From: CAZKUN01 sp964555935
Lineage (GTDB): Bacteria; Armatimonadota; Zipacnadia; Zipacnadales; VGFC01
Direction of reading: 5' to 3'
DNA: 48,068 nucleotides
Assembly (NCBI GenBank): GCA_964555935.1
Contig: CAZKUN010000042.1
Location: forward strand, 1 to 48,068
In this document: positions 15,602 through 23,302 of the stretch, piece after piece
Layout: every line of letters starts with the position of its first letter
Numbering within the stretch: position 1 is the first letter of the stretch
The notes under the pieces: model-generated
Told to the model about the DNA's origin: nothing
The model's input: only the letters and a program-made list of their open reading frames with translations
The model's database searches: none
Made by a program: the position numbers and the translations under genes

Positions 15602-16915
15602 ATGCCTCAGCTTCAAGCCGGAGCCGCGCAACTCGACATCACGCCCGGACTGGGCGCGCACCTGATCGGCTACTTCACCGACCGCCTGGCAAACGATATC
15701 CTCGATCCGCTGAACGCCAAGGCCATCGTGCTCTCGTGCGGCGAGACGACTCTCGGCCTTGTGATCTGCGACCTCATCGTCGTTCCCGGCCCGGTCGTCG
15801 ACGCCGCCAAGGCTCGGATCCACGAGCAGACGGGCGTGCCGCCGGAGAACGTGCTCATCGCCGGCACGCACACCCACAGCGGCCCTGCGATCATCGGCGC
15901 GCTCGGAACGCCCGAGGAGGAGGGCTACGGCGAGTGGGTCGGGCCGCGCATCGCGGATGCCTTCGCCCTGGCCCATCGGAGGCTGCAACCGTCGCAATTC
16001 GCCCACGCGGCGGGGTCGGCGCCGGGCGAGGTCCACAACCGTCGCTGGTACATGAAGGACGGCAGCGTGCAGATGAACCCGGGGCATCAGAACCCCGACG
16101 CGGTCCGTCCCGCGGGGCCGACGGACCCGCAGCTAGGCCTGCTCATTCTGCGCTCGCCCGAGGGGGCTCCGATCGCGGCGCTCGGGAACCTGAGCTTGCA
16201 CTATGTGGGCATCAACGGGGAGAACCACAGCGTGGTCTCCGCTGACTACTTCGCCGCCTTCGGCGCCGCGCTGAACCGGCTGGCGGGCGCGCCGTTCGTC
16301 TGCCCGCTCGCCAACGGCACCTTCGGCGATATCAACAACCTCGACTTCACTCGCCCCCCACGCGCGAGCCGCCACCCTCGCCACCAGATCGAGCGGGTGG
16401 CCAACGTCGTCGCCGCCGAGGCCTGGCGAGTGTGGAACGGCCTGGGCGACGAGGACTTCCAAGACGACATCGAACTCGACGCGCGGCTGACGCAAGTGAG
16501 CTTTCCGGCGCGGTCGCCTTCGGCGGAGGAGCTAGCCGCCGCCACTGCGCTCTACGAGGCCGGCGAGGCGTGGGAGGATACGGACTGGCTCTACGCGCGA
16601 GAGATCGTATTGTGTGCGGAATCGCCGTCGGAGTGGCCCGTGCCGATCCACACGTTACGCATCGGCGATCTGGGGATCGTGGGCCTGCCCGGCGAGGTAT
16701 TCACCGAGATCGGCCTGGATATCAAGGCGCGATCGCCCTTCCCGCAGACGATGAACATCGGCATTGCCAACGACACTGTGGGCTACGTCGCAACCGACCG
16801 CGCCCTCGACGAGGGCAGCTACGAGACTCGTCTCTGCCGCCACGTCCGCGCGCCGAAGGGCACTGGCGAGCGTTGGTCCGACGCGGCGGTTGCGGGGCTG
16901 GAGTCGTTGAGGTGA
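15602..16915 (+). CDS. Neutral/alkaline ceramidase-like hydrolase (N-terminal domain type)
   Basis: The start is ATG 15602 behind GGAG; an extended start at 15482 lacks support. The 437 residues open with AGAAQLDITPGLGAHLIGY, the opening typical of the neutral ceramidase N-terminal domain. GTHTHSGPAI carries the zinc-binding histidine pair (about residues 88-94). NLSLHYVGINGENHSVVSADY and the C-terminal GLPGEVFTEIGLDIK complete the family pattern. No signal peptide is seen and the C-terminal ceramidase domain is missing, as in many bacterial relatives of unknown substrate. These enzymes hydrolyse N-acyl amide bonds using a bound metal. As first gene of the 15.6-31.6 kb run, it may open an amide-linked substrate. 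Confidence 0.8.
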   Translation: MPQLQAGAAQLDITPGLGAHLIGYFTDRLANDILDPLNAKAIVLSCGETTLGLVICDLIVVPGPVVDAAKARIHEQTGVPPENVLIAGTHTHSGPAIIGALGTPEEEGYGEWVGPRIADAFALAHRRLQPSQFAHAAGSAPGEVHNRRWYMKDGSVQMNPGHQNPDAVRPAGPTDPQLGLLILRSPEGAPIAALGNLSLHYVGINGENHSVVSADYFAAFGAALNRLAGAPFVCPLANGTFGDINNLDFTRPPRASRHPRHQIERVANVVAAEAWRVWNGLGDEDFQDDIELDARLTQVSFPARSPSAEELAAATALYEAGEAWEDTDWLYAREIVLCAESPSEWPVPIHTLRIGDLGIVGLPGEVFTEIGLDIKARSPFPQTMNIGIANDTVGYVATDRALDEGSYETRLCRHVRAPKGTGERWSDAAVAGLESLR

Positions 16916-16987
16916 GCGGCAACACGACATCACGCACGATGGTCGCGGTCGGAGCGCGCGTGGATTCTCCCGGAGGTCAGTTGCGCG

Positions 16988-18037
16988 ATGCCAGACACAA
17001 CAACCTATCGAGCGGCAGTAATCGGGCTGGGCTTCGTCGGCGCGGCTGACCAAGTCTCGGGCGATGCCCTGGGCCAGCGCGTGAGCGATCTTGATGGCAC
17101 GCACGCAGAGGCCTATGTCCGTCACCCGCGAGTTCAGCTCGTGGCGGGGGCCAGCCGCGACGCGGGCAGGCGGGAGCGCTTTACCGACCGTGAGGGCGTT
17201 GACAACACCTACGCCGATTGGCGCGAAATGCTCGACAAGGAGCCACTCGATATCGTCAGCGTGGCTGCGTACTCGCCGCTTCACGCGGAGATGACGATTC
17301 GCTGCGCGGAGAAGGGCGTCCGCTGCGTGCTGTGCGAGAAGCCGATCGCGACGAAACTGGTCGACGCCGACCGCATGATAGCCGCCTGCGAACGGTCCGG
17401 GACGCTCCTCGTCGTGGCTCACAATCGCCGGTGGAAGCCGGAGGTGACTGCGGCGAGACGAGCCATCGAGGATGGCGCCATCGGCCGCGTTTGCCATGTC
17501 TACGCGCATTGGGCCACGGGCCGGCTCGGCAATGTGGGCACGCACGTGTTCGACGCCATTCGCATACTGCTCGGCACGGACCCACAGGCCGTCAGCGGAC
17601 GCCTCGACAGCATCGTGCCTCCTGATTGCCGCGGCTCCAGCTTCCACGACCCGGGCGGCTGGGGAGTGGTCGAATTCCCCGGCCGAGTCAAGGCGTACGT
17701 GGACGCCACGTCGGACGCAACGGTTCCGATGGCCATTCAGGTGACGGGCACGACCGGGCGCGTTGACGTGGGTCCGACGGAAGCCGTGCTGGAGCATTGG
17801 GATGGAGAGCGTCAGGTCCTGCCCCACGAAGTAGCGACCACCTCGGCCGCCTGCCGGGCCGTCGACGAGATCGTAAGCTGCCTCGATGGCGACGCCACGC
17901 CAAGCTCCACCGGTGAGGATGGCAGACAGGCGCTTGAGATGATCGTGGGCTTCCACGTGTCCCATCGACTCGACGGACAGCGCGTTTCGCTGCCCATCCA
18001 GCAGGAGGACAGGGCGCTTGAGGTCCAGGCGGGTTAG
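16988..18037 (+). CDS. Gfo/Idh/MocA family dehydrogenase
   Basis: ATG 16988 with GGAGG twelve bases upstream; 349 residues. The N-terminal Rossmann fold has a complete nucleotide loop (AVIGLGFVGAADQ) and the Lys-Pro motif CEKPIATK at about residue 115. The second domain carries NRRWKPEV and GTHVFDAIRILLG, with the histidine typical of the catalytic region, and a beta-sheet used for substrate binding. It should oxidise or reduce a sugar, sugar acid or cyclitol with NAD(P). It lies 72 bases after the ceramidase-like gene on the same strand and probably shares its transcript. The specific substrate is unknown. Confidence 0.88.
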   Translation: MPDTTTYRAAVIGLGFVGAADQVSGDALGQRVSDLDGTHAEAYVRHPRVQLVAGASRDAGRRERFTDREGVDNTYADWREMLDKEPLDIVSVAAYSPLHAEMTIRCAEKGVRCVLCEKPIATKLVDADRMIAACERSGTLLVVAHNRRWKPEVTAARRAIEDGAIGRVCHVYAHWATGRLGNVGTHVFDAIRILLGTDPQAVSGRLDSIVPPDCRGSSFHDPGGWGVVEFPGRVKAYVDATSDATVPMAIQVTGTTGRVDVGPTEAVLEHWDGERQVLPHEVATTSAACRAVDEIVSCLDGDATPSSTGEDGRQALEMIVGFHVSHRLDGQRVSLPIQQEDRALEVQAG

Positions 18038-18175
18038 CACGGCGCGATCCGCACGAGTCCCGGATGCGCGCGGCCCGCACTCATTCAGCGATCCGCCTCG
18101 ATGCGTAGGTCTCGGATGCCTGAGCGACGAAGTGTCGCCGCTAACCAGGTGGCAGATGACTCAGGTGGCGGACCC

Positions 18176-20137
18176 ATGAGCGAAGAGCGAGAGCCGCCGC
18201 GCCGAGAGGGCGCGGTTACCAGACGCGCGTTGGTGCTGGGGACGCTCGGCGCCTTGGTCATCGGCCTGGGCGGCCCGTGGGTCGACCATGTCATCCGCGG
18301 CTCCTACATGACGTTGGATTTCAGCACTCCTGGGGCCATTTTTCTCCTGTTCGCCCTCGGACTGGGAGTCCAACTGCCACTCAGTCGCCTCCGGCCCGAC
18401 CTGCGGCTCACTTCCGCGGAGATGATCACCATCTACTCGATGATGATCGTCGCCTCGGCCATCTGCACTCAGGGCCTGACGGCGTACCTCGTCCCGTTTC
18501 CCTCGGCGGCCTACTACTACGCCTCGCCCGAGAACCAGTGGGCCAAGGTGCTCCTGGAACACGTGCCCACGTGGGTGGTGCCCAAGGGCGCCGACATGGA
18601 CGCGCCGGTCATCCGGGGCCTGTTCGAGGGTCTGCCGTCCGGCGCCGCCGTGCCATGGGGCGCGTGGATTCCGCCGCTGCTATGCTGGGGCGGGCTCGTG
18701 GCGGCGCTGTTTGCCATGATGATCGCCGCGATGGTCGTGCTGCGCCGGCAATGGGTGGACCACGAGCGGCTCAGTTTCCCGCTCACGCAGTTGCCGCTGG
18801 AGTTGGCGGGAGCCCAGGCTGAGGGCAAGCCGACGATCCTGCTGAACAGGCTGTTCTGGATGGGGCTGAGCGTGCCGGTCGTCTTAGGCATGCTGAAGGG
18901 GCTGCACGCGTACTTCCCGGTTGTCCCAACCATGTCCCAGGCGACCACCATCGACATGTTCCATGGCAAGCTCCCGCTGCAGATCCAACTCAGTTGGGCG
19001 CTGCTTGGGTTCTTCTACATGGTGACCGGCGAGGCGACATTCAGCCTGTGGGCGCTCAATCGCGTGTACTTCGTGGTCCAGGGCATCATGAACGTCCTGG
19101 GCATCTCGGGGTCGGAGGTCATGGGGGTAGCCGGAGGCGCCAAGGAGCCGTATTTCGCCCACCTCGGAACAGGCGCGTTCATCGCGTTGGCCGTCTCCAC
19201 TGTCTGGGTCGGGCGAGCCCATCTGCGGCGCGTGTGGCAGACCGCGGTGGCGCGGGTCAGTGACGGGTATGACTCCGGCGAGATTCTGTCGTTCAGAGCA
19301 GCTATTGCGGTGCTGGCCGGAGGGGTCGTCGTCATGGTCTGGTGGCTGGTGCGATCGGGGCTGCCGGTCGCGGCAGCGGGGCTATTGCTGGTGATGGCCT
19401 TCGTGTTCTACGTGGGCATTACGCGAGTGGTGACGGACTTCGGCTTCGCGGCCGCGACAACCCCAAAGCAGGCGCCGAACATGGTCATCTCATGGCTGGG
19501 GTCGAAGGCTCTCGGACCCGCTGGCGTTGTCGGCGCTGGGCTGACCTTTGTTTGGTGCTCGGACAACCGCAACTTCGTCATGTGTTCAGTCGCCAACAGC
19601 CTCAAGACTGCCAACGTCGTCAAGAGCCACCGCGGGCGAATGGTGTGGGCTTACGTGCTGGCTATTGTGGTGGCGGCGGTGTCGTCAATCTGGCTCACGC
19701 TGCTGCGGGCGTACCGCCAGGGCGGCGTGACGATGAATAACTGGTACTTCAACGCCGGCCCGAACTTCAACTACTCGTACCTCGTGCAGAAGGTCCAGGA
19801 CCCGAGTGGCCCGGCGTGGTATGGACTGGGCCTGGCCGCCGCCGGAGGCGCGCTCTACCTGGCACTCGCATCGCTGCGGTTCCAGGTCCCGGCATGGCCC
19901 GTGCATCCGGTCGGTCTCGCGGTCGGCGGCGTCTGGATGATGGACAGCATGTGGTTCACGTGCTTCTTGGCCTGGATGATCAAGGGTCTGATCCTGCGCT
20001 ACGGGGGAAACCACCAGTACAAGCGGCTCCGGCCGGTCTTCCTCGGGCTCATCTGCGGGCAGTTCGCCATCAACGCGGTGTGGTTAATGGTGGATCAGTG
20101 TACGGGCAAGACGGGCAATATCATCTTCTGGATCTGA
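18176..20137 (+). CDS. Large multi-span membrane protein, DUF6785/DUF6784 type, OPT-like
   Basis: ATG 18176 is the likely start, with CAGGTGG upstream; GTG/ATG codons further up add a non-hydrophobic tail. The 653 residues contain about twelve to fourteen membrane helices, for example ALVLGTLGALVIGLGGPWV, AGGVVVMVWWLV and AGLLLVMAFVFYVGITRVV. The central loop DFGFAAATTPKQAPNM and the C-terminal NWYFNAGPNFNYSYLV are landmarks I associate with the DUF6785/DUF6784 pair, proteins resembling oligopeptide transporters. The function is unproven. Placed upstream of two M20 peptidases and an M55 aminopeptidase, uptake of a peptide-like solute is the natural inference. DUF3830 follows 19 bases later. 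Confidence 0.75.
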   Translation: MSEEREPPRREGAVTRRALVLGTLGALVIGLGGPWVDHVIRGSYMTLDFSTPGAIFLLFALGLGVQLPLSRLRPDLRLTSAEMITIYSMMIVASAICTQGLTAYLVPFPSAAYYYASPENQWAKVLLEHVPTWVVPKGADMDAPVIRGLFEGLPSGAAVPWGAWIPPLLCWGGLVAALFAMMIAAMVVLRRQWVDHERLSFPLTQLPLELAGAQAEGKPTILLNRLFWMGLSVPVVLGMLKGLHAYFPVVPTMSQATTIDMFHGKLPLQIQLSWALLGFFYMVTGEATFSLWALNRVYFVVQGIMNVLGISGSEVMGVAGGAKEPYFAHLGTGAFIALAVSTVWVGRAHLRRVWQTAVARVSDGYDSGEILSFRAAIAVLAGGVVVMVWWLVRSGLPVAAAGLLLVMAFVFYVGITRVVTDFGFAAATTPKQAPNMVISWLGSKALGPAGVVGAGLTFVWCSDNRNFVMCSVANSLKTANVVKSHRGRMVWAYVLAIVVAAVSSIWLTLLRAYRQGGVTMNNWYFNAGPNFNYSYLVQKVQDPSGPAWYGLGLAAAGGALYLALASLRFQVPAWPVHPVGLAVGGVWMMDSMWFTCFLAWMIKGLILRYGGNHQYKRLRPVFLGLICGQFAINAVWLMVDQCTGKTGNIIFWI

Positions 20138-20156
20138 CCCACTGGGAGGCATGCTG

Positions 20157-20615
20157 ATGTCACGCTTCATCGAATTCATCGCCGAAGAGGAAGGGATCAT
20201 TGCCCGAGCCGAGTTATGGGACGACAGAGCGCCCCAGACCTGCGACCTGGTGTGGGAGATGCTGCCGGTCACGGCGCATTTCCACCATGCGATATACTCC
20301 GGGCCGGAGGTCGCTATGGTGCTGCCGGAGCATCGGCCGATGGAACAGGAGAACGCCACGAGCGTCGTCCTGCCATGGGAGATTGGTTTTGCTTCGCTGA
20401 GGGCCGACGACTACTTTGAGGTGGATGAGGATTTCAGCGAGATCTGCTTCTTCTACGACCGGGGCTCCGTGCCCAGCATGGCGGAGGGACCCGTGCGAGT
20501 GAACCTGTTTGCCAGCTTCGTCTCCGGGCAGGACGAGCTGCGCGCGTTGTGCTTCCGGATGCGGCGCCAGGGGCAGAAGCGATTCACGGTGCGCCGCCAC
20601 GAAGGGAGACCATAG
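20157..20615 (+). CDS. DUF3830 family protein (cyclophilin-like fold)
   Basis: Of two nearby ATG codons, 20157 is chosen because GGGAGG lies seven bases before it; the one at 20151 is too close. The 152 residues show the family pattern: RAELWDDRAPQTCDLVWEML, HHAIYSGPEVAMVLPEH, LPWEIGFAS, EICFFYDRGSVP and NLFASF. DUF3830 proteins adopt a small beta-barrel related to cyclophilins, are often found beside amino-acid or amidohydrolase genes, and have no fixed function. The final codons (RFTVRR then HEGRP) recur as RFTVRRCEE-stop at 23223-23252. The tail of this gene is therefore duplicated on both sides of the inserted segment. Confidence 0.82.
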   Translation: MSRFIEFIAEEEGIIARAELWDDRAPQTCDLVWEMLPVTAHFHHAIYSGPEVAMVLPEHRPMEQENATSVVLPWEIGFASLRADDYFEVDEDFSEICFFYDRGSVPSMAEGPVRVNLFASFVSGQDELRALCFRMRRQGQKRFTVRRHEGRP

Positions 20616-20647
20616 CCTATGCAGGAGATGTTCGGATGGACCCAGGG
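20579..20647 (+). repeat. Left imperfect direct repeat bordering the inserted segment
   Basis: It matches 23222-23302: a 19-bp identity (GCGATTCACGGTGCGCCGC, 20579-20597 and 23222-23240), the shared GAAGGGAGAC (20601-20610 and 23260-23269), then GGAGATGTTCGGA with close flanks. The copies differ by small insertions and substitutions. The left copy joins the true DUF3830 gene to a broken start of the SHMT-like gene. Confidence 0.8.
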
Positions 20648-20729
20648 GCCAGTGGCGAAGACATATGACGCCACAAGCCCCTTGACACAGGGCCGCTCCG
20701 CCGGTGTCATCCCCCCCCACCGTTGGTGA
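20619..20729 (+). pseudogene. Remnant of the 5' end of the SHMT-like gene
   Basis: An ATG with GAAGGGAG nine bases upstream opens a 36-codon frame that begins MQEMFGWTQ, nearly the same as MREMFGRIQ at the start of the intact gene at 23277. After about ten codons the similarity ends and the frame runs to TGA 20727-20729. It is a leftover from duplication or recombination, overlapping the end of the opposite-strand gene. Confidence 0.65.
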
Positions 20730-21705
20730 CAACCACCACGCCGGCAGCCAGAAGAATGCCACCGACGATGATGATGAGAGAGTGCTCAGATCTCAAGGCA
20801 ACAGCTCGGACGCTGCCGTCGGCCGGACCAGGCACGACACCCGCCTGACGCTCGCCCCACTCCTGCCCGTACTCATTCGCCATGAGTTTCTTGAACGGTC
20901 CCTCAGTGGATGTGTCCAAACGGGCCCCGGCAAAATACCGGTCCAGTGGTGGCGCGCCTTCGCCACCACCGCGGGTGAGATATTCGAACTCCACGCCGGT
21001 CTGGAGTAGTTGTGGCTCTCCTCCGTCAGGACTGGGTGGCAGATCGACCGACAGCCGCTGTCCCCACATGATGGCGGGGATCATCGTGCCAGCCTGCTCG
21101 CCCATGCGCACTATGAACCCGCATGCTCCCAGGAGGATACGCGATGGATCGCCGACTTCCCGGCTACCAACGCGCGCTGGGAGGATAACCACGTCGAACT
21201 CGAGATCCGGCCTGACTGAGCCCGCTGGATAAGTAAAGCGCACCTGTGTGGAGGAACGAGCATCCCACGGAACGCCGTTGGGCGGCGTGTCGGCCCCAGC
21301 CAGTCGCTCATTGGCGGACTTGGCAAGCGGGTTCAGCCACCGGAGCTCGACGCTCCGACGCTCTGAACCGGCGCGGAGTACGTCCATCGATGCACCAACC
21401 ATGTCCGACAAGCCCGTGTCGTACCCTTGCTGGTAGAGGCCAGCCCACTGTGACTGCTGACTGGTCTGCTGGGCGGTGGATTCCTGGAGCCTCACTGCCC
21501 TGCGGAAGTCGGCAACAGACTCAGACACCTTGTCTAACTCCAGAGATAGACGTTCTACCGCTCTGCTATTATTGGACTGTCTATCTTTCGTAGCGTCGTT
21601 GCCGCGGTCAACGCGGCCACGTTGGGCGAGCGTACTTGCACACAGCAACCCCAGGAACGCCGTCAGAACGGCTGTGCCAACTGTCGTGCGAAAATCCCGA
21701 TCCAT
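20707..21705 (-). CDS. Unknown exported protein with coiled coil and C-terminal membrane helix
   Basis: ATG 21705; 332 residues. An N-terminal hydrophobic segment (VGTAVLTAFLGLLCASTLA) resembles a signal peptide. A helical, probably coiled-coil stretch follows (NSRAVERLSLELDKVSESVADFRRAV, about residues 45-72), then a Gln-rich linker. A beta-rich middle domain (about 150-270) includes DLEFDVVILPARVG and ILLGACGFIVRMGEQ. The C-terminus is a membrane helix (SLIIIVGGILLAAGVVVV) ending TNGGGG. The poly-Gly end comes from a C8 tract on the plus strand (20711-20718). I do not recognise the family. It is cotranscribed six bases downstream of another membrane protein, and both sit backwards inside the 15.6-31.6 kb operon. 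The helix-plus-glycine module resembles that of the Big-1 protein. Confidence 0.75.
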   Translation of the reverse strand: MDRDFRTTVGTAVLTAFLGLLCASTLAQRGRVDRGNDATKDRQSNNSRAVERLSLELDKVSESVADFRRAVRLQESTAQQTSQQSQWAGLYQQGYDTGLSDMVGASMDVLRAGSERRSVELRWLNPLAKSANERLAGADTPPNGVPWDARSSTQVRFTYPAGSVRPDLEFDVVILPARVGSREVGDPSRILLGACGFIVRMGEQAGTMIPAIMWGQRLSVDLPPSPDGGEPQLLQTGVEFEYLTRGGGEGAPPLDRYFAGARLDTSTEGPFKKLMANEYGQEWGERQAGVVPGPADGSVRAVALRSEHSLIIIVGGILLAAGVVVVTNGGGG

Positions 21706-21711
21706 TGCGCT

Positions 21712-22791
21712 TCACTCTCCTCTGTCGGGGTGGACGGCTAGTACCAGCTCTCTCGCCAAAGCCAAGGTCCGCCCATCGTCCTTCTTGGGCCCATCACTCC
21801 TTGGCGCCAACACATAGAAGTCGCTTCCCTCGTAATGGACCCAGCATCTCAGGGAAAGCGAGTCATCTTGATCGCGTGCCTCGCTGAAGTTCCACGAGTG
21901 TGCATCGAGAATCGGTCGAGCCTTCGCGTCGAGAAGTGCGTGGGCATCGTAAACCGGCGAGACCACGAGGGGAATCGCCGCCTGCGCGCCATAGATGCCC
22001 TGTCCATAGAGCATTGCGGCGACATATAGACCGTACGGCAGCACCACCAGACTGGCGAGTAGTGGCCACGCGTAGCGCTCATCCCGTCCGGGAGGCCAAC
22101 CACTCCGGCGGGTGAGGCGGTACAGTGGGAGATACAGCCTGACCATGTAGTCCACAAACAGAGTCACGCCTAACACTGTCGTGCATGTCCACGCGGCGCA
22201 TGTCCACAGGGGGGCGCCTCCATCCTCGCACTTCAGTCCAAGGGCGGCCAGCGCGACCAGCGCGACGACAGGAAGGGCCAGGCGGCACTGTCCCTCATGC
22301 CAGCGGACCTGGTGCTGCTCCATCAGGTACCTGTCAGCCAATTGACGACTCATGGCGGCTGAACACTCGGCACGTATGCGCTGCCAGCGCGCATCGGTGA
22401 GATGATTCCAGTGTTGGTTGAGCCACCGGATGGTCTCGATCGGGACTCCGGAGTCAACGAGGTGCCTCTGCCGCTCCGCCACCAGGGCCCTGCGTTTGGG
22501 CTTGATGTACCATCCGCAGCACCGGGAGGACAGACCCATCAGCAGCTCAGCACCGGCGGCCACAAGAAGGCCGAGTAGCAGCAAGGGCAGGCCAGCCGCG
22601 ACGTACCGAGGAGAGGCCAGGTCACCCTCGAACTTGCGGACGCCGAGATGGTGGATATAGGAGTTGATGACGACGATTCCCAGCACGTACGCAAGGGCGC
22701 TCACGCCTCCCAATACGCCGAGAGCTGCCTTCACCGAGCTGCTTGCGCTCTCGAGAATGGGTTCGCCCGTGTCCGCACCAGCGCGTGCCAT
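21712..22791 (-). CDS. Unknown multi-span membrane protein
   Basis: The start is ATG 22791, preferred because GAGGTG lies six bases upstream; further in-frame starts at 22836 and 22881 read through a GC palindrome. The 359 residues have hydrophobic segments near SALAYVLGIVVINSYI, YVAAGLPLLLLGLLVAAGAELL, LALPVVALVALAALGL, VLGVTLFVDYMV and PLLASLVVLPYGLYVAAML. A charged cytosolic loop lies between the second and third segments (KPKRRALVAERQRHLVDSG and onward). A soluble C-terminal part of about 100 residues ends in PDRGE. No family is recognised. It pairs with the coiled-coil protein six bases downstream and may form a small membrane complex with it; this is inferred from spacing only. Confidence 0.75.
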   Translation of the reverse strand: MARAGADTGEPILESASSSVKAALGVLGGVSALAYVLGIVVINSYIHHLGVRKFEGDLASPRYVAAGLPLLLLGLLVAAGAELLMGLSSRCCGWYIKPKRRALVAERQRHLVDSGVPIETIRWLNQHWNHLTDARWQRIRAECSAAMSRQLADRYLMEQHQVRWHEGQCRLALPVVALVALAALGLKCEDGGAPLWTCAAWTCTTVLGVTLFVDYMVRLYLPLYRLTRRSGWPPGRDERYAWPLLASLVVLPYGLYVAAMLYGQGIYGAQAAIPLVVSPVYDAHALLDAKARPILDAHSWNFSEARDQDDSLSLRCWVHYEGSDFYVLAPRSDGPKKDDGRTLALARELVLAVHPDRGE

Positions 22792-22841
22792 GTCCTTCAC
22801 CTCGGGGCTGAATCCGCCCACAGCCGGTGACTGCATCCCGC

Positions 22842-22863
22842 GGGCGCGGGCGCGCCCGCGCCC
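22842..22863. repeat. Perfect 22-bp GC palindrome
   Basis: The arm GGGCGCGGGCG (22842-22852) is followed directly by its exact complement (22853-22863). It lies about 50 bases upstream of the membrane-protein start codon, inside the inserted segment. It may be a regulatory site, a cruciform-forming sequence or a mobile-repeat trace. Confidence 0.6.
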
Positions 22864-22879
22864 ACTGGATCCAGCCCTC

Positions 22880-23221
22880 ACGGTCTACACGCGATACCAA
22901 TCGGGGTATATTTTCGACTATTGATGACTTGTTTCCTTCTAGACAAACTCCAACTAAACTATATACTCTAAATCACGTCCTACTTCATAGCAGAGCCATC
23001 CCCTCCTCCGTGTTGGCAAAACGACTCAGGATGACGATATTCCGTCCGATCTGCTCGCGGCTTCAAGAGAACCGCACCCGCTTGGAGGTTGTGGTCCGCA
23101 ATCTCTGCAAATAGGCGGACGTCAGGCAGGTTCGAGTTGTGGTGTGGTCGCCGCCGTCGTCCGTTCCGCATCCTCGTGCCCGGGGCTGGAAAGACGACCC
23201 TGATACCGGGGGAGCCTCCTT
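22880..23221. other. Non-coding stretch with an AT-rich patch at the right end of the inserted segment
   Basis: About 340 bases without a credible gene. The part from about 22905 to 22985 is markedly AT-rich compared with the surroundings and probably holds the promoter for the two minus-strand genes; I could not fix a convincing -35/-10 pair. Short frames at 22827-23114 and 22980-23171 show no codon bias and no ribosome binding site. Homology to the DUF3830 tail begins at 23222. Confidence 0.5.
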
Positions 23222-23302
23222 GCGATTCACGGTGCGCCGCTGCGAGGAGTAGTTAGACCGAAGGGAGACGCGACCCATGCGGGAGATGTTCGGACGGATC
23301 CA
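23222..23302 (+). repeat. Right imperfect direct repeat bordering the inserted segment
   Basis: It carries the end of a DUF3830-like frame (RFTVRRCEE, stop TAG 23250-23252), then GAAGGGAGAC and the true start of the SHMT-like gene. Upstream of 23222 the sequence no longer resembles DUF3830, so only the last codons of that gene are present here. Confidence 0.8.

Noticed and set aside
22827..23171. Small frames in the spacer right of the inserted genes
   Set aside because: No ribosome binding site, no codon bias and no domain; one overlaps the AT-rich patch.
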